From positions 1-50,601 of the forward strand of contig CAZDBA010000011.1 of assembly GCA_964503615.1 (NCBI GenBank): DNA of 50,601 nt, given 5' to 3'. A program made the translations under genes and the position numbers. The notes beneath the pieces were generated by a model. The model searched no databases, was not told where the DNA came from, and was given only the letters and a program-made list of their open reading frames with translations. The DNA is from CAZDBA01 sp964503615 (GTDB lineage Bacteria > Planctomycetota > Planctomycetia > Pirellulales > Pirellulaceae). Positions 25,797 through 36,078 of the stretch are shown in pieces; positions within the stretch are counted from its first letter, which is position 1; every line of letters begins with the position of its first letter.

Positions 25797-28700
25797 TTAA
25801 AAGACTGAACCGGGAAGGACAAGCAATCGTCCATCCGCGCTTCCGATATAGATGTTGCCAGAGCTGAAAAGGGGAGCGTGCATAATCGGCTGGCCGATCT
25901 CAATCTCTTTTTGAGTTTCACCTGACTTGCCATCAACCAGCATCATCCTGCCGCTTTTCATTGCCAACAGCACAACGCCTTTGGAGGCCATAGGCTCCGC
26001 GGCTAACGTGTCAGTTCCCAAATCGATCGACCAAACTGCGTCCCCGTTCAGCTCGGTCGAATAAGCTTGCAAGGTTCCAAAATCGTCGACAAACATGAGC
26101 ATGCCGTCCGTATGCCAAGGTCCGGCGATCAAGTTACCATTAATTGCAACCTTCCCTGCCTCACTTAGACCACCTTCGGTTTTGAATCCAACGAGATGGC
26201 TCTTCGCACCATCCTTCGTAACTCCATAAGCGACCGAACCCACAGCAACGAGCCCTGATTCCAGCCCGCCAGAAGCTTGAAACTCAGCAACAAGCTTCAA
26301 CTGTCGTCCGTCCGATGCTAACTGGTAAATACTACCATCGTCCTTACCAACAACCACTTGGTTCTCACCGACAATTGCAGGCTGTCGCCACAGGGTATCA
26401 ACACCTGGTGTTTTACGCGGCTGAAAAGGNNNNNNNNNNNNNNNNNNNNNNNNNNNNNNNNNNNNNNNNNNNNNNNNNNNNNNNNNNNNNNNNNNNNNNN
26501 NNNNNNNNNNNNNNNNNNNNNNNNNNNNNTACCCACAGTTAGACCATTCTCAGGATTGACCAAAACAACCTGGCCCTTGGTTGATGCGACTAAAAGGTTA
26601 TCACCCAACCCGATAATGGGGCATGATGGTGAATCGGCTGGCGACTGCAACCTGCCCAATCTTGTCGTTCCATTAGTTCTCACCAGCAATATATCTGGCG
26701 AACCCGCTGCTCCCAAAGACACATAAGATCCATTGTCCAACATTATTGAACGATCAAATTGCAGGTTCTCCGCATCATCGGTCGACCAAATACTTTGGTC
26801 GGTATACCCTGACGAAAAAGCTGATTGTTCGACAAGGAACAAGTCGCCTTGGCTGGAAATCAACTGGATCTTTCCATCAACCTCTCTAGGCGGACCTGCG
26901 AAAGCAGCTCCCAGGTCACTCCGCCAGATTTCGTCCATCGACTGAACATCAGCGGCGGTAATCGACGACAGCGCCGAACGTGACCGACGCCGAAGGTGAA
27001 AGAGCTTGTCCTCGATCTTGGTCATCGGCCCCAGAATGAAGTCACCTTGTGAAGCGATCGGCTCTCTTTTGAATTCGCCAACGGCAGAGACTTTGTACCT
27101 TTCAATCCCTCGACTTCCGATCCAAAGCCGAGTCGACTTGGTCTGCAAAAAGTTCTTTTCGCCTTTACGAACCTGAAAATCCTGTTGCGCAATCGCCGAA
27201 ACGGGCTGCTCCGGATTCTCCACTTTGTTCATCTCCAACAGATTCATGTTACCCGCGTCAGAAACGGCCAAGTAACGTGTACGCCCCATTTTCAATAACG
27301 GTGTTGAGATATGCCCGTTGGTCAAGCGAAGGATAACCTGTGTTTGCTGAAGTCCCAATCCAGGGGCGACACCTTCGGCGCCCGAAGGTCTATACAAACG
27401 CATGTCACAGTAATCGGCTTGGTTGATCAACACGGTAATGTATCCGCTCCAATCAAATACCGGTACCGTCATACTGCCAGGTGAATGACCGGTGTAAACC
27501 ACCTCCAGGCACTCAAGCGTTTCCGCGTCCAGAACGTACAGGTTTGAGTAATCGCCCGGCTGGTAGATATAGGGATAGCGAGTCGATGCCCCCGCGGACA
27601 CGTTCGTCTTTTGAGGAAGTTGAACGCTGGCGTAGGTGCTGCCCGTTGTGCCATCCAAGCCGATCAAAATTCCCGACTCGGTAGTGATAATGACCTTACC
27701 TGCGGTGATGGTCGGATTCGCAAACGGCTGCTTGATTTCCGTTTTCCAGACGAGTGAACCGTCTTTTGCGTTCAACTTCATCACCGTATTGTTCTTTTGA
27801 TCGCTAACGATTAACTCACTGCGATTGTCCTGATCGGCCCATTGCGGTGGGTAGTGGGTTTCAAAACCCATAAAACGATTCCAGAGTACGGTTCCTTCCC
27901 CCGCTTCGTATCCATACAGTACGCCTTCAGTCAAAACCGGGATCGTCTCTCCTGAAAATTCGCTCATCGGATCGCCTTGACGGCGAGCGGTAACGACTTG
28001 AGCTGAAAAAATCGAAGCCGGTTCAGATTGCTCACCTACCAATTGCATACCCGCAGGCTTGACCAGCTCTCTTTCTTTGACGCTGACGTTTCGCATCAGG
28101 GTTTGCAAATCTTCTCGTGCTCCCAGATCGGGATAATTTTTTGTTAAGTCATTAAAGACTGAAAACGCTGCGTCCGTTTTGGATTCCTTAGTCAGTTGCT
28201 GGATCTCGACTTTGGCTGCTTTAAAGTTGGTTTCTTTTTTGATCGAGTTCTCAATTCCTCGCACGTTGTCTTCGATGGCGTCCAGCTGTTTCGCAACTGT
28301 ATCCATTTTTCGAATCGAACCGGGCATGTACAACGTGTTGTCCACCAAAGCCTCAGCACGTTGGGCGATGAGTAGCTCTGACTGCATTTCGTCGACCGTC
28401 GTGCCCACCTTGGCCGCCTTGCCTTTGGCAGCCGTTGTCAAAGCTTCTGCTGTGGAGGGCAGGATCAACCGCGCCAAGTCCTCTCTCAATTCCGCAAACG
28501 CTTCCAGTTCACTGATGGCAGGCAAGTGCTCTTCGGCCACTTTGAGCACCTCTTCGTACCGTTTGCTCTCAAAAGGTTGAGCAAGCTGGCAGTGGACGAT
28601 CCGAACCTTCCATTTTTCAGCGTTTTCGTGGCGAGGGCTGAGCTCAAGCAGTTCTTCTGTTTTGGCGACGGCATCGGAATAGGCTCCGGTAGTAAAACTC

Positions 28701-29425
28701 TCTTCCGCTTTCTCCTGCAACGCCTCCAGGTTTTGGCGCCCGACTGCCAGCCATAGCACAGCAAGCAAGATCAAAATTGAACCTAAAATAGCGGTGCCAA
28801 TGTAGACCCATTTCGACGACCATTGATCGCGATTCTCTCGCTTACTTTGAAAGCCCTTTCCCGTGCCACGTTCCCTAGGTGGCTGAGATGGTTCCAGTCC
28901 GCTAGAGCCCAGTCCGGCAGACATCGGGTCCAACTGATCGCCCGTTCCTAATGCCAACGGATCGGCAACCTCAGGCAGCGGAGCAACTGGAACATGTTCA
29001 TCGATGGCAACTTCGGTTTCAATATCGACGGAGACTTCCGGCTCGACGCTTACTTCGACAACAGGTTCGACATCTACTTCGACTTCCTCGACTTCGACCT
29101 CGATCGGTTCAACCTCGACCTCGACTTCATCGTTGTCATTCACGATCTCCTCAGGGCTTACGCCGATCAGAGCGTCGGTGTCATGTACATTTTTAGGTTC
29201 TGGTTTGACTTCGATCGTGTCGACGGGAACCTGTTGTTGGGATTCTTTCAGCAGCTTGGCAGCTTGTTTTTTAGTTAGTTGCTCTTTCTTGACCAGAAAC
29301 GACAAGATCGACTTGGATTTGACGTTTTTCTCGGGGTCGTCGATTTCACGCCGGATCCGCTGCAGAAGTCGGTCGTCAACGACATTCATCTTTTCGATTA
29401 GATCAACTAGTTGCCTTACGGACAT
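25797..29425 (-). CDS. Large membrane protein with acidic linker, TPR and PQQ-type beta-propeller (interrupted by gap)
   Basis: One gene split by the 100-N gap at 26430-26529: 965 codons before it and 211 after it, in frames that do not match if the gap is taken as 100. Order: helical head (residues 1-65); Val/Glu-rich acidic linker (100-141); transmembrane helix (206-228); TPR-like repeats (235-330); helical/coiled-coil region (340-450); then WD/PQQ-like blades to the end (WNRFMGFETHYPP, AKDGSLVWKTEI, VYTGHSPGSMTV, DGSIYQLASDG). The topology is a cytosolic head with a large periplasmic part. GGAAAG precedes the ATG at 29425. It lies between exbD2 (94 nt) and the solute-binding gene (22 nt). 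The function is unknown. Confidence 0.88.
26430..26529. other. Assembly gap (100 N) inside the propeller gene
   Basis: The reading frame leaves one base before the gap and resumes exactly in phase after it, so the true missing length is 2 modulo 3, whereas 100 is 1 modulo 3. The N count is therefore arbitrary. The apparent frameshift of the gene here is an artefact. Confidence 0.95.
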
Positions 29426-29519
29426 TTAATTTCTTTCCTTATGACTTCTCAACGTTTTCGAGCGATTCGAAAAGTCTCATACTGGATGTTTTGTTGTTGG
29501 TTGTGCGTTGCGATTCGGA

Positions 29520-30128
<609 letters not shown>

Positions 30129-30130
30129 CG

Positions 30131-30610
30131 TTAGTTCTCCGCCACCCCGATAAAAAGTTTCCGCTCTAGCGCGAGGTCGGATTTTCCCGCGCCGCGTTGG
30201 GCGATATCGATTGCGCCCGTGGTAACTTCACCCTCGCCCTTAATCAGAACGGCTTCTAAACTGGGCCGTTTGGAGAACTCGCTCTCCACAAACTCTCCGA
30301 TCTCAGCTTCCATGTCGGCGTCCTCACCCGGCGCGACCAAATCTGCGGGGTCAGTCGAGTTGCCTTTGAATATTTTAAAATCTTCATTGCTATCGCCAGC
30401 AACTACGACCAAAACGACGCAGTTCTTTTCCGGAACCGTGTCTCCGTATTTCGCCTGTGGTAAATCAACCGGCAACTGAGGTGACATTTTGGAAACCATG
30501 ACAAAGAAGGCCAGTAACAGGAACGTGATATCGATCATGGGAGTAATGTCCAGATCGGCGTTATCCCTCGTCTTCTTTTTGGATAGTTGGAAATCTTGTT
30601 GTGTTGCCAT
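30131..30610 (-). CDS. exbD: ExbD/TolR-type protein
   Basis: A 159-residue single-span motor subunit. The transmembrane segment ADLDITPMIDITFLLLAFFVM carries the key Asp (D27). The N-tail is short and basic as usual. The periplasmic domain (about 50-159) holds KNCVVLVVVAGDSNED and a C-terminal helix with AGKSDLALERKLFIGVAEN. It follows exbB after 56 nt and precedes the second exbD by 2 nt. The two ExbDs are clearly different proteins rather than recent duplicates. Confidence 0.92.
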   Translation of the reverse strand: MATQQDFQLSKKKTRDNADLDITPMIDITFLLLAFFVMVSKMSPQLPVDLPQAKYGDTVPEKNCVVLVVVAGDSNEDFKIFKGNSTDPADLVAPGEDADMEAEIGEFVESEFSKRPSLEAVLIKGEGEVTTGAIDIAQRGAGKSDLALERKLFIGVAEN

Positions 30611-30666
30611 GGTTCAAGCTTAAGGAACGTGTTCTTTGCCTATTTCAGAGTCGACCCAATTCGGAC

Positions 30667-31311
30667 TTATCCCTTGTTGGGAAATCGAATGGTTGCCTCT
30701 TTAAAGATCTCCAGGAACTGGTTGATTCCGTAGCCGGCCAGATCTTCCATCTTTGTGATTCGAATATTGATAAACGCAACGGCAAGTACCAGTGGAATCG
30801 CAATCGCCAATCCGCAAGCCGTGGTAATCAAGGCGAACATGATGTCGTTTGCAAGCGCTTGGGCTTCGACGTTCTCGGCGCCAGCAAGTTTTCCAAACGC
30901 TCCCATCATCCCCAGTACCGTTCCCAACAGACCGATCATCGGTGCCGACTTGATCACCGTTGTCACCCAACTCAAACGATGCTCAAGGTCTTGCAGCACG
31001 TCTCGCTGAAACCGGTCCGCAATCAGCTGTTTGACTTTTACAAAACTAAGTCTTCGATTCTCCAGAGCCAACTGGGCTAACTGACAGACGGCACGGCGAT
31101 CACCATCACACACGTCGATCGCTGATTCGTATTCGCCACGGGCAAGCGGCTCTTCGATCGCTTCCAGAAATTCAGTTTGGTGATCCTCACGGTCAAACTG
31201 CTTTTGCTTTACTCGAATGAAAACCATAAAAACGTTGTAGGCTCCCCACAACGCAATGAGGAACATGAAGGCATAGATAACGTTGCCCAAGATGTAAAAA
31301 ACGGTTTCCAT
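30667..31311 (-). CDS. exbB: MotA/TolQ/ExbB proton-channel family protein
   Basis: The 214-residue protein has three transmembrane segments: about 5-27, 112-145 (KSAPMIGLLGTVLGMMGAF) and 155-180 (FALITTACGLAIAIPLVLAVAF). A cytosolic helical domain lies between the first two. The GLLGTVLGM and TTACGLAIAIP signatures are those of the ExbB/TolQ channel. It powers the two ExbDs, and through them presumably the TonB-like protein encoded next. It is preceded by a 198 nt spacer that could hold an internal promoter. The Shine-Dalgarno is weak (AAAGAAA). Confidence 0.93.
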   Translation of the reverse strand: METVFYILGNVIYAFMFLIALWGAYNVFMVFIRVKQKQFDREDHQTEFLEAIEEPLARGEYESAIDVCDGDRRAVCQLAQLALENRRLSFVKVKQLIADRFQRDVLQDLEHRLSWVTTVIKSAPMIGLLGTVLGMMGAFGKLAGAENVEAQALANDIMFALITTACGLAIAIPLVLAVAFINIRITKMEDLAGYGINQFLEIFKEATIRFPNKG

Positions 31312-31509
31312 ATTTTAATTTCTTTTCTTTTTGTAGTGCGAGAGAGTGTTCTCAGTTCTTCATTCTCGCGAGTTCTAATTGGGGTTTCGAAACGTACCTT
31401 GCCAATTGCTGACTAGGGCTTTGCATCGAGTTCTGTATAGTGATTATGCTCGCAACTTGATTTTGCTCTTATTGCCGAGCACGGAATTTTCTTTCAATGA
31501 TCGTATGTT

Positions 31510-32415
31510 TTAACGCCGGCGAAATTGCATTGAGCTGACTTCAAACGTGTAGCCGGAACCGGTCGAAACGATTTTGAAAAACGTTTTTCCGACATCACCC
31601 AGCTCGCGATCATTTGCCAGGAGATACTCCGACTCTGCCGCACGCAACAGCCCTCGGGTTGGGTCAGGATAGAACTGAACGATATCTTTGCCCGCCAGTT
31701 CCACCCCCGCTCTTTTCACCAATCTCGCATCCCAGCGTTGTAGTTTCTTCTGGGTGTGGGCAAAAAACAGAGAGCGAGCTTTGTTTTCCTTTTCGCGACT
31801 GGTCGCTACCGTATTTAGCTTTCCACCCGGATCCTGAATCCGCATGATGTCGTTGGCATCGATGCTAACCGCACCAATGTCAATTCCGAAATGACTGAGT
31901 TGTTTGGCGTAGTCTGAAATATCTTCTGATGCGTATTCGATTTTCCAGCGCTTGTGTTCGGGCACTACATCAGCATCTCCATTTCCTGTGCCCCCATCGA
32001 TCGAGCCTGCGCCACTTCCTTTTCCAACGACCGGAGAATCACCATCAATAACTTCCAAGGCGGCAGAAACCGAAGATACTGCGTCGGTGACCGCCTCCAA
32101 AGCATCAGGGAGAGCTGGGATGTCGATCTCCGGAAACTCTTCGACACCCGGTTCAAGCACATCGTCCTCGAAACCTTCCGGTTTTTCATCGCCATATTCA
32201 GATTGATAGGGTGGCGGTTCGAGCTTACGAGAAAAATCAAACTGAGTGGTCACCCAGACAAGAAACAGAATCGAAGCCAGGAACCCGAACAGCGCAATTG
32301 AAGCAATCAAAGCTCCATTGAACATGTCGTACCGCGAAACCCCCGTTTCCACTGTCAATTGGGGACGGGTGTTTATTAGTTGTTTTGAAGGATAGGGAGA
32401 GTCTTCGCTGTTCAT
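31510..32415 (-). CDS. Single-span envelope protein with TonB-like layout, unknown family
   Basis: The 301-residue protein has a cytosolic tail of about 32 residues and one transmembrane helix (33-55; GALIASIALFGFLASILFLVWV). A Pro/Glu/Asp-rich spacer (60-120) and a Gly/Ser-rich linker (GKGSGAGSIDGGTGNGDADV) follow, then a folded C-terminal domain of about 150 residues. That is the layout of TonB and TolA, and the gene sits directly upstream of exbB-exbD-exbD. However, I see no TonB sequence signature, and the C-terminal domain (WKIEYASEDISDYAKQL, IVQFYPDPTRGLLRAAESEY) is not recognised. A TonB-analogue role is inference from layout and context. It is 109 nt after the toroid gene. Confidence 0.85.
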   Translation of the reverse strand: MNSEDSPYPSKQLINTRPQLTVETGVSRYDMFNGALIASIALFGFLASILFLVWVTTQFDFSRKLEPPPYQSEYGDEKPEGFEDDVLEPGVEEFPEIDIPALPDALEAVTDAVSSVSAALEVIDGDSPVVGKGSGAGSIDGGTGNGDADVVPEHKRWKIEYASEDISDYAKQLSHFGIDIGAVSIDANDIMRIQDPGGKLNTVATSREKENKARSLFFAHTQKKLQRWDARLVKRAGVELAGKDIVQFYPDPTRGLLRAAESEYLLANDRELGDVGKTFFKIVSTGSGYTFEVSSMQFRRR

Positions 32416-32524
32416 TGTTTTCCTCGATCTGAGTGTTTTACAAACTAGCAGGTAACTATTGTCGGAGGCATCGTTTTGTTTTAATCGTTTACTCGAAGGC
32501 GCAACTTAGTTTCTCAATGCCAAA

Positions 32525-34264
32525 TTACTCCAGCAGTTTTGCACCTGGATTCACGTTTAAATACCACTCCGTCCACTGCCTCTTTAAATCCTCGAAATCT
32601 TCCCGGGTCGGATTCTCGGGGAGATTAAGCGTGTCGATGCGGCGACTGATCAGGCGCAGACCGTTGTGAGCTTCCACGCGAACGTCATATTCGCGGTCAC
32701 TCATGGCGTAAATTAGGGCGGGAGCGTTTTCGATTACTTGTTGGCCAGCCAACAATCGAATCGCAATTTGACGCATGCGAGGATTTTCATTGCTGAGCAA
32801 GCCTCGCAGAAACGCCAACTGTTCGCCGTGGGACTTGTCCGTTCGATTGGCCATCTGCCCGATGACTGGTGCAAGCGATTCCAATACAAAGTCCAAATCG
32901 TTGTCGTCGACTCCGGCTGCCAGGATTCCGAATACATCATCGACCCCTTTGATCGGGCTTTGGCCTGTAACGGAACCGTCTTTGTTAAAGGTTAGCTTCT
33001 TGTCGATCGCAAAGTTCGCATTGCCATTCATCGTCCCCTCTACGGCCTCTCCGGCGAGAACTTCGCTGGCACGCACGAGAAACATAATCGCGAAAGCTGT
33101 ATTGTAATTTGATTTTTCAACCTGTTTTTTACCGGCTGGCCAACTACCTGACGCGGACTGCGTCGATTTCAAGTAATCAACGCCTTGGTCGTACCAAGTC
33201 GGAATTTCAGAGACCTCTTGTTCAGCGGCTTCACGAAAGTAAGCGTATCTCTCCAAAGCATAAAGGTAATAGTAGTTCCAAGTCTTGCTTTTCACGGTCC
33301 AGTGATCCGCCAGCCATTTGTTCCCAATGGTCTTCACCTTTTGTAGCTTGCCACGATCAAAACTGACCAACGGTCCTGCCCTGCGTTTCGGTTTCCCATC
33401 GTCGGGAACATGGACTGAAACTGATGGTGGTAGTCCCAAATCGGCAATAACCTGATTGATTGCTCCGCCTCGCCCTCCTTCGAGTTGCAAGAAATCGGCC
33501 AGTAAATAGGTTGAACTGAGTCCGGAGCAATGAAGGGAATTTCGAATTTCATCATCAGGGTTGGCCGTGGCTCTGTTCAGAGAGTGGTAGTACCAGCTCC
33601 CTTTTTCGTTCATCGAGTCACACAGCCAGTCCAACAAGGCCCTTCCCGAGTCAATATCGACATCAAACCCGTGCTGTTTGGCGACCCACAAACTGAGCCC
33701 AACGTATTGAGCCATCGAAACGTCGCCCGCACCATTGGTATCGCGACCGAAGTAATTATACGATCCGTTACGCTGTTGCCGCTCGCGCAGGATTCCAAGA
33801 AGTGCATTGATCTCTTTTTTGTATCGAACATCATCAACTTCACAGTAAACGATGAGCGCGATTGCCTGCTCGTAGATCGCCGTTTGCGCGTAGAACGTAA
33901 GGTTATTTGAATCTTTGTCGAGCGATCGGTTGGCGTATTTCAACGCTGCCGAAACCAATGGCCCGTCGATCGGGAGCGGTTCGTGATACCGCTTCGAATA
34001 TTCGATCGCAGCTAAACCGCAGAGCAGGACCTCAGGTCCCTTAGAAACAGTTTCTCTCAGAGAATCCAGCCCTTTTTTAGCGATTGCCTGAACCGCTTCG
34101 TCCTCAGGGCTGTACTTTTCCTGAGCCACCATGGAATTGACTGGGGCAAAACAGAAAAAGCCCAACAACAAAACCACCCAAAACGATCGGTGTCCATCCT
34201 TTATTGTGCTTTGCTGCCCCGACGAGACCTTAATTTCGTTCAAGCACGCTAGAGTTCGTCCCAT
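32525..34264 (-). CDS. Secreted alpha/alpha-toroid (prenyltransferase/squalene-oxidase repeat) protein with HEAT-like tail
   Basis: The 579-residue protein starts at an ATG at 34264 (MGRTLACL) and has a signal sequence ending near SMVAQEKYS. The middle part carries repeats typical of the terpenoid cyclase / squalene-oxidase toroid fold (ERQQRNGSYNYFG, YVGLSLWVAKQHG, LKSTQSASGSWPAG). The C-terminus has HEAT-like helices (RQIAIRLLAGQQVIENAPAL, DVRVEAHNGLRLISR) and a final KRQWTEWY motif. Catalytic DXDD or DXDTAE motifs of true squalene cyclases are not seen, so it is likely a binding scaffold. It is the first gene of the minus-strand run that continues with the TonB-like and ExbB/D genes. Confidence 0.85.
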   Translation of the reverse strand: MGRTLACLNEIKVSSGQQSTIKDGHRSFWVVLLLGFFCFAPVNSMVAQEKYSPEDEAVQAIAKKGLDSLRETVSKGPEVLLCGLAAIEYSKRYHEPLPIDGPLVSAALKYANRSLDKDSNNLTFYAQTAIYEQAIALIVYCEVDDVRYKKEINALLGILRERQQRNGSYNYFGRDTNGAGDVSMAQYVGLSLWVAKQHGFDVDIDSGRALLDWLCDSMNEKGSWYYHSLNRATANPDDEIRNSLHCSGLSSTYLLADFLQLEGGRGGAINQVIADLGLPPSVSVHVPDDGKPKRRAGPLVSFDRGKLQKVKTIGNKWLADHWTVKSKTWNYYYLYALERYAYFREAAEQEVSEIPTWYDQGVDYLKSTQSASGSWPAGKKQVEKSNYNTAFAIMFLVRASEVLAGEAVEGTMNGNANFAIDKKLTFNKDGSVTGQSPIKGVDDVFGILAAGVDDNDLDFVLESLAPVIGQMANRTDKSHGEQLAFLRGLLSNENPRMRQIAIRLLAGQQVIENAPALIYAMSDREYDVRVEAHNGLRLISRRIDTLNLPENPTREDFEDLKRQWTEWYLNVNPGAKLLE

Positions 34265-34545
34265 TGATCTAGCCCTTTTAGTTGTCTTTAGTAGGTGTTT
34301 GAGTGGTGGAAGGAAAATAACGTGGACGAGGCGAATCCATCGGTTCAAGTTAGTTGTGAAACCACAAAATGTCAATCTTGGAGCCCTTTATAAGGATCGT
34401 ATAGCCGTCTGAAAGATTGCTCGTTTAGAGGTTGATGAATGTCGAGATTATCTGCATAATCTCCGTTCAAACTTTGTCACCAAAGCGAGGGACCCCTCCA
34501 ACAGTCCCTTTAATCCCATTCATTGGGGAACTTTGAGTGTCAACT

Positions 34546-34618
34546 GGTCAGGTAGCTCAGTTGGTAGAGCAATGGACTGAAAATCCATGTGTCGGGAGTT
34601 CGAGCCTCCCCCTGACCA
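34546..34618 (+). tRNA. tRNA-Phe (GAA)
   Basis: A 73 nt cloverleaf. The acceptor is GGTCAGG (34546-34552) with CCTGACC (34611-34617); the D stem is GCTC/GAGC; the anticodon stem ATGGA/TCCAT encloses the loop CTGAAAA, giving anticodon GAA. The T arm is GGGAG-TTCGAGC-CTCCC. The 3-prime CCA is not encoded (the genome continues A then CAC). A strong terminator follows within 6 nt. Confidence 0.97.
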
Positions 34619-34623
34619 CACCG

Positions 34624-34656
34624 AAAAAGCCCGCATTTTATGCGGGCTTTTTCTTT
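34624..34656 (+). terminator. Rho-independent terminator of tRNA-Phe
   Basis: A perfect 12 bp stem, AAAAAGCCCGCA (34624-34635) with TGCGGGCTTTTT (34641-34652), loop TTTTA, followed by CTTTTTC. This is the clearest intrinsic terminator in the window. Confidence 0.95.
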
Positions 34657-34722
34657 TTCCTTCTCCAATTTTACTTCGATTCCACTGTATTCAGACTAGC
34701 GTTATCCAAGCCCGGCAATCTG

Positions 34723-34739
34723 GGGGCTATCGAAGCCCC
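34723..34739. repeat. Short intergenic hairpin
   Basis: GGGGCT (34723-34728) and AGCCCC (34734-34739) around ATCGA, with TGG/CCA bases extending it imperfectly. There is no T-run. It resembles the other short palindromes of this window and lies in the 279 nt between the tRNA-Phe terminator and the sugar transporter genes. Nothing else stands out there. Confidence 0.45.
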
Positions 34740-34935
34740 AGTCCCTTCCCAGTCGCTTCAATTCTGAATAGGTAAGGTTTCCGACCTTTGAAATGGTTTC
34801 GGTCCTCACTTTTAACTCTTGTTTGGGCTCTCTTGATAAATCAGAATTTAATTGCCAATCGCAACCAGTCTCCTTTCTACAGGGTTACTTTGCGAAAGTT
34901 CGTACAAAGCAAACCGCAAAAAGGACTCCTAAACG

Positions 34936-35982
34936 ATGCCGATGACCGCTCGCCCAATTTTTCTGATCATTGTCGTTTTAGCCACTTCGCTTTGGCAGTC
35001 CAGCACGCAATCCGCAACCGCGCAAGAGAAAAAAACGGTCGCGTTTGTCACCAACCAAATTGCCAGTTTTTGGAATATTGCAGAAGTTGGCTGCCAGGAT
35101 GCCGCCGAAGATTTTGACATCAACGTCGATGTTCGCTTTCCCGCCGAAGCCACCGCGACTGAGCAAAAACAGATTGTCGAAGATTTACTTGCCAGCGGTA
35201 TCGATGGATTGGCCATCACTCCCCTGGATGCCGAAAACCAGCGTGAAGCCCTCAATCGCTGGTGCGGAAAAATTCCGTTGATCACTCATGACTCGGACGC
35301 ACCGGAATCGGATCGGCTGATGTACATCGGCATGGACAACTATCTGGCCGGTCGCTTGCTTGGCAAACTGATCAAGAATTCCTATCCCGATGGATGCAAC
35401 ATCATCATCTCAGTCGGCCGGTTGGAACAAGACAACTCGCGCAAACGTCGCCAGGGAGTGATCGACGAATTGCTTGAGCGCGAGCCAGACCCGACTCGCT
35501 TTGACGAAATCGACGCGGAGATCGAAGGCAACGGGTTTGCTGTCTTTGCAACGATACTCGATCAGGGAAAGCCAGAAGTAGCCAAACAAAAAGTCGAAGA
35601 CGCGATCAACGCTTACGACGACGTCGAACTGTTCGTTGGCCTGTTCGCATACAATCCACCCGCTTGTTTGCAAGCCATTCGCCAGTCGAACATGATCGGC
35701 AAAATCAAAGTCGCCGCATTTGATGAGAATGACGCTACGCTCCAAGGTATCAAAAACGGTACCGTGATCGGCACCGTTGTTCAGGATCCTTACGAATATG
35801 GCTACCAATCGGTGCGAATCCTGAGTGAGCTGCTTAAAGGTAACAACGATGTCATTCCCGAAAGCAAGTTCATTGATATCGTTGCCCGTGCGATTACCAA
35901 AGAAGCGATCGACTTGGACGGCACCGAAACATTAAATGTCGATGACTTTTGGGCCGACCTGCGAGATAAAACTGGCCAGTAA
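34936..35982 (+). CDS. Ribose-type ABC transporter substrate-binding protein
   Basis: A 348-residue periplasmic binding protein of the RbsB / type-1 fold (Peripla_BP_4). The signal peptide ends near SATAQEKK. The mature protein begins KTVAFVTNQIASFWNIAEVGC and shows the DGLAITPLDAENQREAL, GCNIIISVGRLEQDNSRKRR and VGLFAYNPPACLQAI segments usual for this family. It presumably binds a pentose, hexose or polyol; the specificity cannot be read. The two first ATGs (34936, 34942) are both possible; AGGA lies 11 nt before the first. The ATPase and permease genes follow directly. Confidence 0.93.
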   Translation: MPMTARPIFLIIVVLATSLWQSSTQSATAQEKKTVAFVTNQIASFWNIAEVGCQDAAEDFDINVDVRFPAEATATEQKQIVEDLLASGIDGLAITPLDAENQREALNRWCGKIPLITHDSDAPESDRLMYIGMDNYLAGRLLGKLIKNSYPDGCNIIISVGRLEQDNSRKRRQGVIDELLEREPDPTRFDEIDAEIEGNGFAVFATILDQGKPEVAKQKVEDAINAYDDVELFVGLFAYNPPACLQAIRQSNMIGKIKVAAFDENDATLQGIKNGTVIGTVVQDPYEYGYQSVRILSELLKGNNDVIPESKFIDIVARAITKEAIDLDGTETLNVDDFWADLRDKTGQ

Positions 35983-36078
35983 TTGGCTTTCACTTCGTTT
36001 AACCGTTTCCCTTTTGCCAACCTTTTTACCTCATCGGCTTGCGTAAATCTCAGTCGATTCCTCCGAGCAAATTTAGCT

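Noticed and set aside
26318..26429. C-terminal end of the first propeller frame after the gap
   Set aside because: This 37-residue tail is out of frame because the gap was written as 100 N; the other frame gives a smooth propeller sequence.
28951..29196. CRISPR-like periodicity in the repeated Glu/Val codons
   Set aside because: Units are codon-scale and lie in one continuous reading frame; no spacer/repeat structure or cas gene is present.
29004..29429. Ser/Thr-rich 141-codon frame that looks like a surface protein
   Set aside because: It is the antisense of the Val/Glu repeat and head of the propeller protein, which explains the low-complexity sequence.
31952..32301. Two overlapping plus-strand frames in the TonB-like gene
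   Set aside because: They are antisense to the Pro/Gly/Asp-rich linker; the bias is a reflection of that linker.
34436..34545. Second tRNA upstream of tRNA-Phe
   Set aside because: No cloverleaf could be drawn; only one tRNA is supported.
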